From NCBI RefSeq assembly GCF_021311115.1, contig NZ_JAJTNP010000001.1, positions 620,001 through 684,000 of the forward strand: DNA of 64,000 nt, written 5' to 3'. The notes below the pieces were generated by a model. It was not told where the DNA came from, did not search any database, and saw only the letters and a program-made list of their open reading frames with translations. This document shows positions 1 through 8,322 of this stretch, piece by piece. The DNA is from Chryseobacterium gwangjuense (GTDB lineage: Bacteria > Bacteroidota > Bacteroidia > Flavobacteriales > Weeksellaceae). Numbering within the stretch: the first letter of the stretch is position 1; every line of letters begins with the position of its first letter. Position numbers and translations under genes: made by a program.

Positions 1-735
1 TTCTACTAACCACACAAAAGGATGTCTTTTGAAAATATAAGGTTCTTCGCTTTCTGAAATTAAATTCGTTCCTTTTGCAATCTCTAAGAAAATATCTTTT
101 TCATTTTGAAAGAAACCAAACTTTTTTCTGTGAATAATCCCTTTCTTTTTAGCAATGGCTTCACACGGATATTTTGCAATACTTGCCAGTGTGGAAAACG
201 TTAACTGAATTCCTCCTTCATCTTTGCCTTGCTGTTGATGAGCCAACACTCTGATTGCATTAGCATTTCCTTCAAAATTCACTAAATCCGCCCATTCTTT
301 TTCATTGAATTTAGGCTTTAAATCGTTTTCATTTCGTTCAAAATAGCTTGCAATGGCATCTTCCCCAGAATGTCCGAAAGCAGGGTTTCCTACATCATGA
401 CAAAGACAAGCCGCAGCAATCACATTTCCTAAATTGTGAAGGTAAAAGCTTTTAGAATCTTCGGTTAAATCATTTTTAAAACTATCATGAATAAATTCGC
501 CGATGATACTCCCCAAACTTCTTCCCACCGATGAAACCTCCAAAGAATGCGTTAAACGGTTGTGCACAAAAACACTTCCCGGAAGCGGAAAAACCTGGGT
601 TTTATTTTGTAATCTTCTGAAAGCCGATGAAAATATAATTCGGTCAAAATCTCTCTGAAAATCTGTTCTTGAAGCTTTTGTATGTGGATTGTTTCCTGTA
701 CGTTGATTGGTGAAAATCTGGTTTAAATTCATCAT
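1..735 (-). CDS. dgt: dGTP triphosphohydrolase (dGTPase), 5' part only
   Basis: This is the N-terminal 245 residues of an HD-domain deoxynucleoside triphosphate triphosphohydrolase; the gene runs off the left edge. The family splits dGTP to deoxyguanosine and triphosphate in the cytoplasm. Visible family signatures are RLTHSLEVS (H63), the HD pair H113-D114 in CHDVGNPAFGHSGE, and the N-terminal pattern FQRDFDRIIFSSAFRRLQ. Two ATGs are adjacent (735 and 732). A TAATTTTG box ends four bases before the first, so the transcript may be leaderless. The family call is firm; the C-terminal half is not visible. Confidence 0.93.
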   Translation of the reverse strand, partial: MMNLNQIFTNQRTGNNPHTKASRTDFQRDFDRIIFSSAFRRLQNKTQVFPLPGSVFVHNRLTHSLEVSSVGRSLGSIIGEFIHDSFKNDLTEDSKSFYLHNLGNVIAAACLCHDVGNPAFGHSGEDAIASYFERNENDLKPKFNEKEWADLVNFEGNANAIRVLAHQQQGKDEGGIQLTFSTLASIAKYPCEAIAKKKGIIHRKKFGFFQNEKDIFLEIAKGTNLISESEEPYIFKRHPFVWLVE

Positions 736-1217
736 TTTTCAAAATTACTCCAAATTTTATTTTTATGGAATAGTATTTTAGTTTTTTCAAAAAAAGTACC
801 TCAGAAATCTAATCTAAGCTGAAACTTCCCTCTAAATATTTTTTAAAAACATAATCTACATATTTCATCAACCCATCATTTTCTAAACCTAAAACCTCCA
901 AATCAATTCAACTAAAAGTGATAAAATTTATTAGTCTTTGCATAATGTTTCGAGTTGTTAACATTGCGAATCACTAAACAACAAATACAGAAACATTAAT
1001 AATTTCATATTTTTTTGAGAATAATTTAATTAAAAACAAAACAAAAAACATAAAAAACATATCATAAAACCAATTTTAAAACCAGTTAAAAACACTGAAA
1101 ATTAACGTAAAATACTGATAAACATCATTATAATTTAATTTAGATTCCCATATAAATGCCGTAATATTGCAAATGTAAAATTGATAATAAAAAGTCAAAT
1201 AATTAAAAATAAAACAA
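736..1217. other. AT-rich intergenic region, no gene seen
   Basis: About 480 bases between the divergent dgt and the small reading frame at 1218. It is very AT-rich. I see no convincing reading frame, tRNA or repeat. The right end, around 1150-1200, should hold the promoter for the transcript that starts before 1218, but no perfect TAnnTTTG is present. Confidence 0.5.
740..747 (-). promoter_or_regulatory. TAnnTTTG -7 box of dgt
   Basis: Minus-strand TAATTTTG matches the Bacteroidota -7 consensus exactly. Its last G is separated from the dgt ATG by only AAAA, so transcription would start at or next to the start codon. Confidence 0.6.
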
Positions 1218-1298
1218 ATGGTAACTTACATCGGAATTGCAACATGTTTAATCGTATTCTCATCTTACTTCATGACTGCTAGAAAAGAAGGGAATTAA
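1218..1298 (+). CDS. possible 26-residue membrane miniprotein
   Basis: A short ATG-to-TAA frame encodes 26 residues: a hydrophobic stretch (residues 3-18, YIGIATCLIVFSSYFM) followed by a basic, charged tail ending ARKEGN. This layout fits a single-pass mini membrane protein. It is preceded by an A-rich leader, as is usual in flavobacteria, and followed on the same strand by a strongly folded RNA segment and an intrinsic terminator, so the whole may be one short transcript. I do not recognise the protein. Conservation in relatives would be needed to call it real. Confidence 0.4.
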   Translation: MVTYIGIATCLIVFSSYFMTARKEGN

Positions 1299-1348
1299 TT
1301 AAATCCTGTATAAGAAATTTAATCTTATAGAGCAGATTTACTAATTGT

Positions 1349-1426
1349 ATTGTTATGTTTTCAATCTGTACACAGATTGGCGCTCTTTTACTCAATTGGA
1401 GTAAAAGGGCAAAAAAAACATAATGT
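1349..1426 (+). ncRNA. candidate structured RNA with a three-way junction
   Basis: Three helices nest perfectly. P1 pairs 1351-1361 with 1415-1425 (11 bp, two G-U wobbles). P2 is a 7-bp perfect hairpin, 1362-1368 with 1373-1379, and has a 4-nt loop. P3 is a 12-bp hairpin, 1382-1393 with 1399-1410, with one G-U and a 5-nt loop. P2 and P3 sit side by side inside P1, making a three-way junction. An intrinsic terminator follows about 40 nt downstream. It could be a small RNA, a riboswitch-like leader, or a structured 3' UTR of the 26-codon frame. I cannot assign it to a named RNA family. Confidence 0.6.
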
Positions 1427-1464
1427 AAGTATCTTTCAACGTAACAAATTTTAATTTTTATAAT

Positions 1465-1500
1465 AGCCGATAGGGTCGAACTTTATGTTCGGCTTTTTTG
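1465..1500 (+). terminator. intrinsic terminator after the structured RNA
   Basis: AGC...GCT outer arms plus CGAAC/GTTCG (1477-1481 with 1487-1491) form a hairpin followed by a run of six T. It ends the transcript carrying the structured RNA. It also contains the first ATG (1485) of the next reading frame, which argues against that ATG as a start. Confidence 0.7.
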
Positions 1501-1520
1501 TTTTATATAGTTTAGATATC

Positions 1521-1528
1521 TATGTTTG
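1521..1528 (+). promoter_or_regulatory. TAnnTTTG -7 box of the mepB-like gene
   Basis: TATGTTTG matches the consensus, and a TTTTTTG stretch ending at 1500 lies at -33 spacing. Transcription would begin near 1533-1536, after the terminator and before the GTG at 1551. This decides the start of the downstream gene. Confidence 0.6.
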
Positions 1529-1550
1529 CTTTCTGATAAAACCAAGTCTA

Positions 1551-2066
1551 GTGATACAAGAAATTGAAATTTTACAAAACACTGTTCTCAGTCCATTGCA
1601 ATTAAGTATTTCGCACCTCCATCCTGATTCAGAATGTGATGAGTATTTGGGCTATAATTTCCAAGTCGACTCATTTCATATAAAATTTCGGAAAGCAAAG
1701 ATTACCCCTAAAAAAACAGGGCAATTCGTAACCCTTTGGAAAAGAAATCCCGAAACTCAAGAGACAGAACCTTTTGACATTGAAGATCATTTTGATTTCT
1801 GTATCATTCTAACTGCATTCCACAACCAATTGGGACTTTTCCTTTTTCCAAAAAATATTTTGTGTGAAAAACAAATTGTAACGACTCCATCAAAACCGGG
1901 AAAGCGGGGCTTTAGGATTTACCCGGATTGGGATATCCCTACCAACAAACAAGCCCAGAAAACACAACATTGGCAGACTTCATTCTTCACTAACATCACG
2001 GAAGGCAATTTCCTTGAAAAATTCAATACTATTTTACAAACTCAATTCATCTCAAAACAGCTTTAA
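1551..2066 (+). CDS. MepB family protein
   Basis: A protein of 171 residues with the MepB family core: GYNFQVDSFHIKFRKAKITPKKTGQFVTLWKR, then an FDFCIILT segment and a C-terminal RIYPDWD region. MepB lies next to the MepA efflux gene in Staphylococcus, but its biochemical role is not established, and no efflux gene is nearby here. I chose GTG at 1551 because the in-frame ATG at 1485 lies inside a terminator hairpin and upstream of the promoter box at 1521, and because known MepB proteins begin about where this start puts them. The family call is good; the start is inferred. Confidence 0.8.
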   Translation: MIQEIEILQNTVLSPLQLSISHLHPDSECDEYLGYNFQVDSFHIKFRKAKITPKKTGQFVTLWKRNPETQETEPFDIEDHFDFCIILTAFHNQLGLFLFPKNILCEKQIVTTPSKPGKRGFRIYPDWDIPTNKQAQKTQHWQTSFFTNITEGNFLEKFNTILQTQFISKQL

Positions 2067-2070
2067 ACTT

Positions 2071-2078
2071 TATCTTTG
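2071..2078 (+). promoter_or_regulatory. TAnnTTTG -7 box of the AAA ATPase gene
   Basis: TATCTTTG lies directly after the mepB-like stop and 17 nt before the ATG at 2096, giving the ATPase/lipoprotein pair its own promoter. Confidence 0.6.
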
Positions 2079-2095
2079 TAGAAATTTTATACGAA

Positions 2096-2815
2096 ATGAA
2101 TCTGTACAACCTTATTATTCAAGACAAAGAAGAAGTAACCCTGGATGATGTTTTCCTTGCCCCTCAAAATAAGGAACAAATTGTACAGCTTATCAAAGAA
2201 AATACCTATTCCAAAGAATTACAGGAATACGGACTTCCGATAAACAATAAAGTACTTTTGGAAGGAAGTTCCGGTTGTGGAAAAACAATGACCGCCAAAG
2301 CGATTGCCAATGCTTTAGGTAAAAGTATTATTATTCTTAATTTAAGTAATATTGTCTCCTCCAGAATCGGGGAAACGTCACAGAATATCAAAATGATTTT
2401 TGATAAAGCCGGCCGCGAAAGATCTGTTCTTTTTCTTGATGAACTTGATCAGATCGGGAAAGCGAGAGGCAGTGATGACAAAGATGTAGGCGAAATGAGA
2501 CGACTGGTAAATACTTTGATCCAGTTAATCGATTATTATCCCGAGAATGCACTTTTATTGTGTGCAACCAATCATCCTGAAATTATTGATAACGCTTTAA
2601 TCAGACGTTTTCAACTGAAGATTAATTATGAAATGCCTTCGAATGATTTTCTGGATCAGTTTTATGATAGTTTATTATCTAAATTTCCTGAAGATTTGAG
2701 AAATATTGAGCGAAAATATGGGATTTCTTTTGCTGAAGCAAAGGATTATGCTTTTACAATGGTGAAGGGAAATTTGATTGAAAAGTTGGAAGGAAAACAT
2801 GAAATTCAGTTATAA
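2096..2815 (+). CDS. AAA family ATPase
   Basis: A 239-residue single-domain AAA ATPase. Walker A is GSSGCGKTMTAKA (residues about 58-70). Walker B is SVLFLDELDQIG (about 110-121). A sensor-1 CATNHPE and an arginine-finger-like ALIRRF follow. The start of the protein (about 50 residues) is a short N-terminal region with no recognisable domain, so the substrate cannot be told. Such proteins remodel or unfold protein partners in the cytoplasm. Its 3' end overlaps the next gene by 17 bases, which suggests coupled translation with a lipoprotein. Confidence 0.85.
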   Translation: MNLYNLIIQDKEEVTLDDVFLAPQNKEQIVQLIKENTYSKELQEYGLPINNKVLLEGSSGCGKTMTAKAIANALGKSIIILNLSNIVSSRIGETSQNIKMIFDKAGRERSVLFLDELDQIGKARGSDDKDVGEMRRLVNTLIQLIDYYPENALLLCATNHPEIIDNALIRRFQLKINYEMPSNDFLDQFYDSLLSKFPEDLRNIERKYGISFAEAKDYAFTMVKGNLIEKLEGKHEIQL

Positions 2816-3182
2816 AACATATTATTTATTATTATTTATCAGCTTAGTAGCTTCTTGTTCTAAAAAATATACAGGAGAAGTCAGCTTTAAAAACTACAAA
2901 ATTACTTATCCTATTCATGATGAAGAAAAAGAAAATGAACTTTATTCAGATCACAACATTCCCAATCAATGGGAATATGAATCTGCAATGAGAAAACTTG
3001 CACTTTGTCTGTGTGAAAAATACATTCAGAAGCCCGATCCGAAAATCAAAGAGAAAATTACAGAAATTTACATGTACAAATTTGAATTTTATCCCAGAAA
3101 TAACACATTCAAAAAAGTAGATTTTGATTCTATTTTGATCAATAAAGAAGAAGTTTTTAATTCTGAAATTTTAGTTGATTAG
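2799..3182 (+). CDS. small lipoprotein of unknown function
   Basis: With the ATG at 2799 the 127-residue product starts with a clean lipoprotein signal: KFSYKTY, a hydrophobic run LLLFISL, and the lipobox VASC. An AGGA precedes this ATG, and the alternative start 21 bases upstream would bury the signal, so 2799 is preferred. The mature part is polar and contains CLCEKYIQKPDPKIKEKI. No family is recognised. It overlaps the AAA ATPase gene and is probably co-translated with it, although the two products would sit on different sides of the inner membrane. Confidence 0.65.
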   Translation: MKFSYKTYYLLLFISLVASCSKKYTGEVSFKNYKITYPIHDEEKENELYSDHNIPNQWEYESAMRKLALCLCEKYIQKPDPKIKEKITEIYMYKFEFYPRNNTFKKVDFDSILINKEEVFNSEILVD

Positions 3183-3238
3183 CAAAAGATTATATATATT
3201 TAAGGTGATATAAAACTTAATTAAGGTAAAATTATTCT

Positions 3239-3496
3239 ATGAAAACTACTAAACTTTTAAAAAAACTGAGTTCAGAATTTTTAATGGGAATTGCAGGAAT
3301 TTTGGGAACACATATAGAAACCAAAATAGGTTTAGGTATATTTTTAATCATTCCAGGAATTGCAATATTTTTTTCTAAAGAAATTGCTAATGAAAATAAC
3401 CCGCTTGTGTTTTATATCATTGGAGGTACTCTAATTTTCATTGCTGCTTTATTGTTTTTTCTAAGATACAAAGAGCTGATGAAAGAAACTGAATAA
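3239..3496 (+). CDS. small two-helix membrane protein
   Basis: An 85-residue protein with two hydrophobic segments (about residues 25-44 and 55-75) and a charged tail RYKELMKETE. It lies 56 bases after the lipoprotein gene on the same strand. No family is recognised. Confidence 0.5.
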   Translation: MKTTKLLKKLSSEFLMGIAGILGTHIETKIGLGIFLIIPGIAIFFSKEIANENNPLVFYIIGGTLIFIAALLFFLRYKELMKETE

Positions 3497-3538
3497 ATTC
3501 ACTTCTATAATAAACAAGTCTTCAACCTATAAAAAAAG

Positions 3539-3570
3539 ATTGCTTCACTTCCCGCTCGCAATGACAAAAT
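3539..3570. repeat. short interspersed repeat (GATTGCTTC / CTCGCAATGACA type)
   Basis: This stretch matches, in inverted orientation, the stretch at 8171-8199. Both contain GATTGCTTC followed closely by GCTCGCAATGACAAA. Such short units recur between genes in flavobacterial genomes. Confidence 0.6.
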
Positions 3571-3577
3571 ACCGAAA

Positions 3578-3985
3578 ATGGATAATCACAATAAACAAAC
3601 CTTTAATTGGATAGTGAAACAAGGTAGTATCATACTACTAGCCGACAATGACAAAATACATCTTGAGATTAATAAAGAGACTCATTCAACTTGCTTACTA
3701 ACTAAGAACGACGCTAAGGAAATAATTTCAATATTAACCGATCTATCAAGAAGTATTTGGGAAAAGCCTGGTTACATTAAAGAACCTTACACAGAAAAAC
3801 TATATACTCTCGAGAGCGATGGTAAAGTGTATTGGGATATGAATGAAACAAGACTGCATATTGGGCTTAATGAGGAACATAATGCAATTGATGTTAATTA
3901 TCAAGGCAATAAGGTATTCAAGCTTCCTATAAACTACTCAGTGGAAATAATCCAAATGATGACTCATTTTTCAAACCAACTGTAA
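3578..3985 (+). CDS. hypothetical protein
   Basis: A 135-residue soluble protein starting MDNHNKQTFNWIVKQG, with no signal peptide or membrane segment. It has alternating beta-like stretches (KVYWDMNETRLHIGL) and an ISILTDLSRSIWEKPG helix. No family is recognised. It follows an interspersed repeat and precedes the terminator shared with gcvP. Confidence 0.55.
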   Translation: MDNHNKQTFNWIVKQGSIILLADNDKIHLEINKETHSTCLLTKNDAKEIISILTDLSRSIWEKPGYIKEPYTEKLYTLESDGKVYWDMNETRLHIGLNEEHNAIDVNYQGNKVFKLPINYSVEIIQMMTHFSNQL

Positions 3986-4039
3986 TAAAACTCCGTCAGC
4001 TTATGAAATGTTGATCAATTTTAATAACACAAAAATAAA

Positions 4040-4068
4040 ATCCCTCTCATCACTGAGAGGGATTTTTT
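4040..4068 (-). terminator. terminator between the 3578 gene and gcvP
   Basis: ATCCCTCTCA (4040-4049) pairs perfectly with TGAGAGGGAT (4054-4063). It is flanked by A-rich and T-rich tracts, so it can work in both directions for the two convergent genes. Confidence 0.8.
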
Positions 4069-4087
4069 ATATCTAAAAAACTTTTAA

Positions 4088-6946
4088 TTACATATAAGCT
4101 TCAATTGGCTCACAAGTACAAACCAAGTTTCTGTCTCCGTAAGCTTCATCAACTCTTGATACAGAAGCAAAGAATTTGTGATCTCTCACCCACTCCAATG
4201 GATAAGCTGCTTTTTCTCTGCTGTATGGTTTATCCCAAGAATCAGAGATTACCAACTGTTCTGTGTGAGGAGCGTTTTTCAATACGTTGTTTGCCGCGTC
4301 AGCTTGTCCGTTTGCAATCTCATCAATTTCTTGTTTGATAGCAATCAGAGCTTCTGCAAAACGATCGATTTCTGCTTTGCTTTCAGATTCTGTCGGTTCA
4401 ATCATTAATGTTCCTGCAACCGGGAAAGAAACTGTTGGAGCGTGGAATCCGTAATCCATCAATCTCTTCGCTACATCAGCAACCTCAATTCCTAAAGATT
4501 TGAACTGTCTGAAATCTACGATACATTCGTGAGCCACTTTTCCGTTTTCGTTTGAATATAAAATTGGGAAATGTTCAGCTAAGATTTCTTTCAGATAATT
4601 AGCATTCAAAATGGCATGTTCTGTAGATTTTTTCAATCCAACAGTCCCTAGCATTTTTATGTAAGCATAAGAAATATTCAAGATCAAACCAGAACCGTAA
4701 GGTGCTGCAGAAATACCGTCGATAGCTTCTTTAGCTCCGATTCTGATGTTCGCATTTGAAGGCAAGAAAGGAACCAAGTGTTTAGCCACACAGATTGGAC
4801 CTACTCCAGGACCTCCACCTCCGTGAGGAATTGCGAAAGTTTTGTGAAGGTTCAAGTGACAAACGTCTGCTCCGATGTTTCCAGGACTTGTATATCCTAC
4901 CTGAGCGTTCATGTTGGCACCATCCATATATACTTGTCCGCCATGTTGGTGAATTAACGCTGTAATTTCTTTAATGTTTGCATCAAAGAATCCGTAAGTT
5001 GACGGATATGTGATCATTACACAAGAAAGGTTCTCAGAATGCTGTTCTGCTTTAGCTTTTAAATCTTCGAAGTCAATTTCTCCGTTTTCAAGATTTTTAA
5101 CGACTACAATCTTCATTCCTGCCATTGCTGCAGAAGCCGGGTTCGTTCCGTGTGCAGACTGAGGAATCAATACTACGTTTCTGTGACCTTCACCTCTTGA
5201 AATATGGTATTCTCTGATTACCATTAATCCTGCATATTCTCCCTGAGCTCCAGAGTTGGGCTGAAGAGAAGTTCCTGCGAATCCAGTGATTTCTGCTAAA
5301 TCTTTCTCCAATTCACGGATCATTTCCTGATACCCTTTCGCTTGGTCAACTGGTACAAATGGGTGAACAGCTCCCCAGTTTTCCCATGAAAGTGGCAACA
5401 TTTGAGTTGCTGCGTTCAGTTTCATCGTACAAGACCCCAAAGAAATCATTGAATGAGTTAATGATAAATCTTTTCTTTCCAGACGCTTGATGTAACGCAT
5501 CAATTCTGTTTCCGTATGGTATTTGTTGAATACTTCTTCTGTAAGAATTTCGTCTTTTCTTAAATTCTCTGCAGGAATGCTGTATCCTTCTTTAATTTCT
5601 AATTTGAACGTTTGCTTATCTTTGAATTGAGCAAAAGAAGCCATTAGAACATTTAATTTATCTAATGTTGTGCTTTCGTTGATCGCAATACTTACTACTC
5701 CTTCTGTGAAGTAGTTTAAGTTCAATCTGTGATCAAGCATCATTCTCATCAATCTTCCTTTCTCATCTTCGCTCATCGTAATTTTTACCGTATCAAAGAT
5801 TGGCTCATCCACGATTTCATATCCTAAAGCCTTCAAACCTCCTTTCAAAGCATTCGCTTTAAAGTGAATCTGATCAGCAATATAATTTAATCCTTTTGGA
5901 CCGTGATAAACAGCATACATTCCAGCCATTACTGCCAAAAGAACCTGAGCTGTACAAATATTTGACGTTGCTCTTTCTCTCTTGATGTGCTGCTCTCTTG
6001 TCTGTAAAGCCATTCTCAATGCACGTCTTCCGTACATATCCTGAGAAACCCCGATGATTCTTCCCGGAATATCTCTCTTATATTCTTCTTTACAAGAGAA
6101 AAACGCTGCGTGAGGACCACCGTAACCCAATGGAATACCAAATCTCTGAGAAGTTCCAACTGCACAATCAGCACCCATTGAAGCCGGAGATTTTAATTTA
6201 ACCAAAGCCATCGGATCACAAGCAACAACAACCTGAAGATCTAATTTTTTATAATCAACGATGTTTTCTGTATAATCTAAAACGATACCGTTTTTACCAG
6301 GATATTGTAATAAAACTCCGTAGTAAGAACCGTCAAACTCGTGAGTTTTGTGATCTCCTTCTACGATTTCAATTTCTAATCCTTCAGCTTTAGTTTTCAA
6401 CACTGAAACTGTTTGAGGTAAAACAAGGTCAGAAACGAAGAATTTGTTTGCTCCTGCTTTTTTCTGATCTTTCGTTCTGTTATTGAAGAACATATGCATT
6501 GCTTCTGCAGCCGCTGTAGATTCATCTAATAATGAAGCGTTTGCCAAAGCAAAACCTGTAAGATCGCAAACAACAGTCTGGAAATTAAGAAGAGCTTCCA
6601 ATCTTCCTTGTGCAATTTCTGCCTGATAAGGAGTATACGCTGTATACCAACTTGGATTCTCAAAAATATTTCTCTGAATTGCTGATGGCAACAATGTATT
6701 GTGATATCCAAAACCAATGTAGCTTGTATAATCAGTATTTTTCGATGCCAATTCCTTAGAATGGTTTAGCATTTCGTATTCTGAAAGCGGTTCTGAGATT
6801 TCAAGATCTTTTTCTAAACGGATAGAAGAAGGGATGGTTTGAGAAATTAACTCTTCGATACTTGAAACGCCAACTTTTTCCAACATCGCCTGTTTATCGG
6901 CTTCATTCAAGGAAATGTGACGGCTCACAAACTGTTCTGTATTCAT
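4088..6946 (-). CDS. gcvP: glycine dehydrogenase (decarboxylating), GcvP
   Basis: At 952 residues this is the full-length homodimeric P-protein of the glycine cleavage system. It decarboxylates glycine with pyridoxal phosphate and passes the aminomethyl group to the lipoyl H-protein. The N-terminal half has SYIGFGYHNT and PYQAEIAQGRLEALLNFQT. The C-terminal half carries the PLP lysine K702 in NLHKTFAIPHGGGGPG and the GQVYMDGANMNAQVG segment. The ATG at 6946 gives the usual N-terminus MNTEQFVSRHIS. gcvT and gcvH are not adjacent. A terminator follows at 4040-4068. Confidence 0.98.
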   Translation of the reverse strand: MNTEQFVSRHISLNEADKQAMLEKVGVSSIEELISQTIPSSIRLEKDLEISEPLSEYEMLNHSKELASKNTDYTSYIGFGYHNTLLPSAIQRNIFENPSWYTAYTPYQAEIAQGRLEALLNFQTVVCDLTGFALANASLLDESTAAAEAMHMFFNNRTKDQKKAGANKFFVSDLVLPQTVSVLKTKAEGLEIEIVEGDHKTHEFDGSYYGVLLQYPGKNGIVLDYTENIVDYKKLDLQVVVACDPMALVKLKSPASMGADCAVGTSQRFGIPLGYGGPHAAFFSCKEEYKRDIPGRIIGVSQDMYGRRALRMALQTREQHIKRERATSNICTAQVLLAVMAGMYAVYHGPKGLNYIADQIHFKANALKGGLKALGYEIVDEPIFDTVKITMSEDEKGRLMRMMLDHRLNLNYFTEGVVSIAINESTTLDKLNVLMASFAQFKDKQTFKLEIKEGYSIPAENLRKDEILTEEVFNKYHTETELMRYIKRLERKDLSLTHSMISLGSCTMKLNAATQMLPLSWENWGAVHPFVPVDQAKGYQEMIRELEKDLAEITGFAGTSLQPNSGAQGEYAGLMVIREYHISRGEGHRNVVLIPQSAHGTNPASAAMAGMKIVVVKNLENGEIDFEDLKAKAEQHSENLSCVMITYPSTYGFFDANIKEITALIHQHGGQVYMDGANMNAQVGYTSPGNIGADVCHLNLHKTFAIPHGGGGPGVGPICVAKHLVPFLPSNANIRIGAKEAIDGISAAPYGSGLILNISYAYIKMLGTVGLKKSTEHAILNANYLKEILAEHFPILYSNENGKVAHECIVDFRQFKSLGIEVADVAKRLMDYGFHAPTVSFPVAGTLMIEPTESESKAEIDRFAEALIAIKQEIDEIANGQADAANNVLKNAPHTEQLVISDSWDKPYSREKAAYPLEWVRDHKFFASVSRVDEAYGDRNLVCTCEPIEAYM

Positions 6947-7328
6947 TTTTTATATTAGATTTTGTTTGTAAAAAAGATGGGTAAAATTACGAATTTTTAG
7001 AAAATTACACAAGTAAGTTAAAAACACATCAAAATTGAAAAAACAAGTCTATCTTATTCAATATTAATACTATTTTATTATCATTTACATTATAAAATTC
7101 GTTAAAAACCAAACTAATATTAAATTAACATTAATTTTAAAAACTTCTGATTCTTATAAAAAGAAGAGATTTTACTTGAAAATTTCATTTTTATAGTTGA
7201 CTTAAGATTTCGGGAAGCTATTTTTCATTTTTTATATTTAAAAAGGACATTTAAAAACAATTAAACATCTATAAATCAATAAAATAATATTTTAACATAT
7301 TTTATTATCTATATTTATTCTAAATTAA
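6947..7328. other. AT-rich divergent intergenic region
   Basis: About 380 bases between gcvP and the divergent small gene at 7341. It is almost all A and T, with no reading frame or strong hairpin. It must hold the gcvP promoter; the best match, TAATTTTA near 6980-6990 on the minus strand, differs from consensus at the last base. Confidence 0.4.
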
Positions 7329-7336
7329 TATATTTG
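7329..7336 (+). promoter_or_regulatory. TAnnTTTG -7 box, leaderless layout
   Basis: TATATTTG ends four bases before the ATG at 7341, so the message of the 51-residue gene would begin at the start codon, or the internal ATG at 7347 would be used. Confidence 0.65.
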
Positions 7337-7340
7337 CATC

Positions 7341-7496
7341 ATGAATATGATTGTCCCATTCAAAGTAGCGCCTTTAGCTCCTGCCTTTTCTTTTACTGCT
7401 GAAGAAATGTATTGCGGTGATAAGAAATCTTGCTGTAAGAAATTCAAAAAAGGAAAAAGATGTAAGAAGTGTCCCGGAAGGAAAAAAATGGCTTAA
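7341..7496 (+). CDS. 51-residue Cys/Lys-rich small protein
   Basis: A short gene with a consensus promoter. The product starts with an aliphatic stretch ([17 protein letters not shown]) and ends in a basic Cys cluster: [25 protein letters not shown] (C25, C31, C32, C41, C44). The cysteines could bind a metal, and the lysines could contact nucleic acid or membrane. I recall similar short CCKK...CKKCP tails in other flavobacterial proteins, but know no function. Its TAA and the stop of the convergent J-domain gene share the palindrome TTAA at 7493-7496. Confidence 0.65.
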   Translation: MNMIVPFKVAPLAPAFSFTAEEMYCGDKKSCCKKFKKGKRCKKCPGRKKMA

Positions 7497-8143
7497 TTGC
7501 TAAAACTTTTTACTAAAAAATAAATTGCTACTATTAATAGCAGAATACCAGCAACTATTCTTATAATTTTTGGTTGACCATGCGGATTTGCAACTGTTCT
7601 TGGTTGTGGCTTGAATAAATCTTCCGCTTTATCTTTAAATTTTTCTGTAGGAGTTTCAAAAACCTCGGTAATGGTAATCCCCTGAACCGCCGTTTTATGC
7701 AATAGTGAATTCGTTGCATGAAGCAAAATCTGGAATTTTCCGTCTTTGAATTCCGTGATCTTAAAAACTCTTTCCCCATAAGGTTTTTCCAATCCGAAAG
7801 GTAAAACTTTCACCACATCAGCATTTTGCGTCTGCCAATTGATGATAATCTCCTCTCCTTTTTTTGCATGAATTTTATTGGCCGTGAAAGTCTTTATCGA
7901 AGGCGGAATATTATATCTGAAACTTTTCTGATGACTTTCTAAATTCTGATCATAAGAATATCTTCTGCTTTTATCGCTCAAGGTCTCATAAGCTTCCTGA
8001 ATTTCGCGAAAACGGCCTGCAAAGAAATCATCGTTTTCATTTTTATCAGGATGATATTTTAAGGATAATTTTCTATAAGCCTTCTTGATATCTTCTTCTG
8101 AAGCATCATGAGAAATCCCGAGAAAATAGTAGTAATCTTTCAT
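7493..8143 (-). CDS. J-domain protein with C-terminal membrane anchor
   Basis: A 216-residue co-chaperone of the DnaJ class. The J-domain covers residues 1-65, with the HPD motif at 31-33, and would stimulate ATP hydrolysis by DnaK. There is no G/F region or zinc domain. The middle (about 85-150) is beta-rich ([22 protein letters not shown]). One hydrophobic helix ends the protein (about 195-213), so the J-domain probably faces the cytoplasm from the inner membrane. A TATTTTTG box at 8153-8160 lies nine bases upstream of the ATG. Confidence 0.88.
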   Translation of the reverse strand: MKDYYYFLGISHDASEEDIKKAYRKLSLKYHPDKNENDDFFAGRFREIQEAYETLSDKSRRYSYDQNLESHQKSFRYNIPPSIKTFTANKIHAKKGEEIIINWQTQNADVVKVLPFGLEKPYGERVFKITEFKDGKFQILLHATNSLLHKTAVQGITITEVFETPTEKFKDKAEDLFKPQPRTVANPHGQPKIIRIVAGILLLIVAIYFLVKSFSN

Positions 8144-8152
8144 TGAACTCTA

Positions 8153-8160
8153 CAAAAATA
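8153..8160 (-). promoter_or_regulatory. TAnnTTTG -7 box of the J-domain gene
   Basis: Minus-strand TATTTTTG is nine bases from the ATG, leaving at most a few bases of leader. Confidence 0.55.
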
Positions 8161-8170
8161 AGGATTTTGT

Positions 8171-8252
8171 CATTGCGAGCAAAACGAAGCAATCTGTTTT
8201 AACTCTAATTTTTTTGTCATTCTGGATAGAGGTTAGTGGAGTGAAAAATCTA
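8171..8252. repeat. two short interspersed repeat fragments
   Basis: 8171-8199 (GTCATTGCGAGC...GAAGCAATC) is the inverted counterpart of 3539-3570. The next 40 bases (GTCATTCTG...GTGAAAAATCT) resemble another short unit common between Bacteroidota genes. Confidence 0.5.
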
Positions 8253-8322
8253 TCTTTAATGCAAGTTCATAAAAATTTTTCTTTGAAATGATTGAATGTA
8301 TTTTCTTTCAATAAAACACCCT

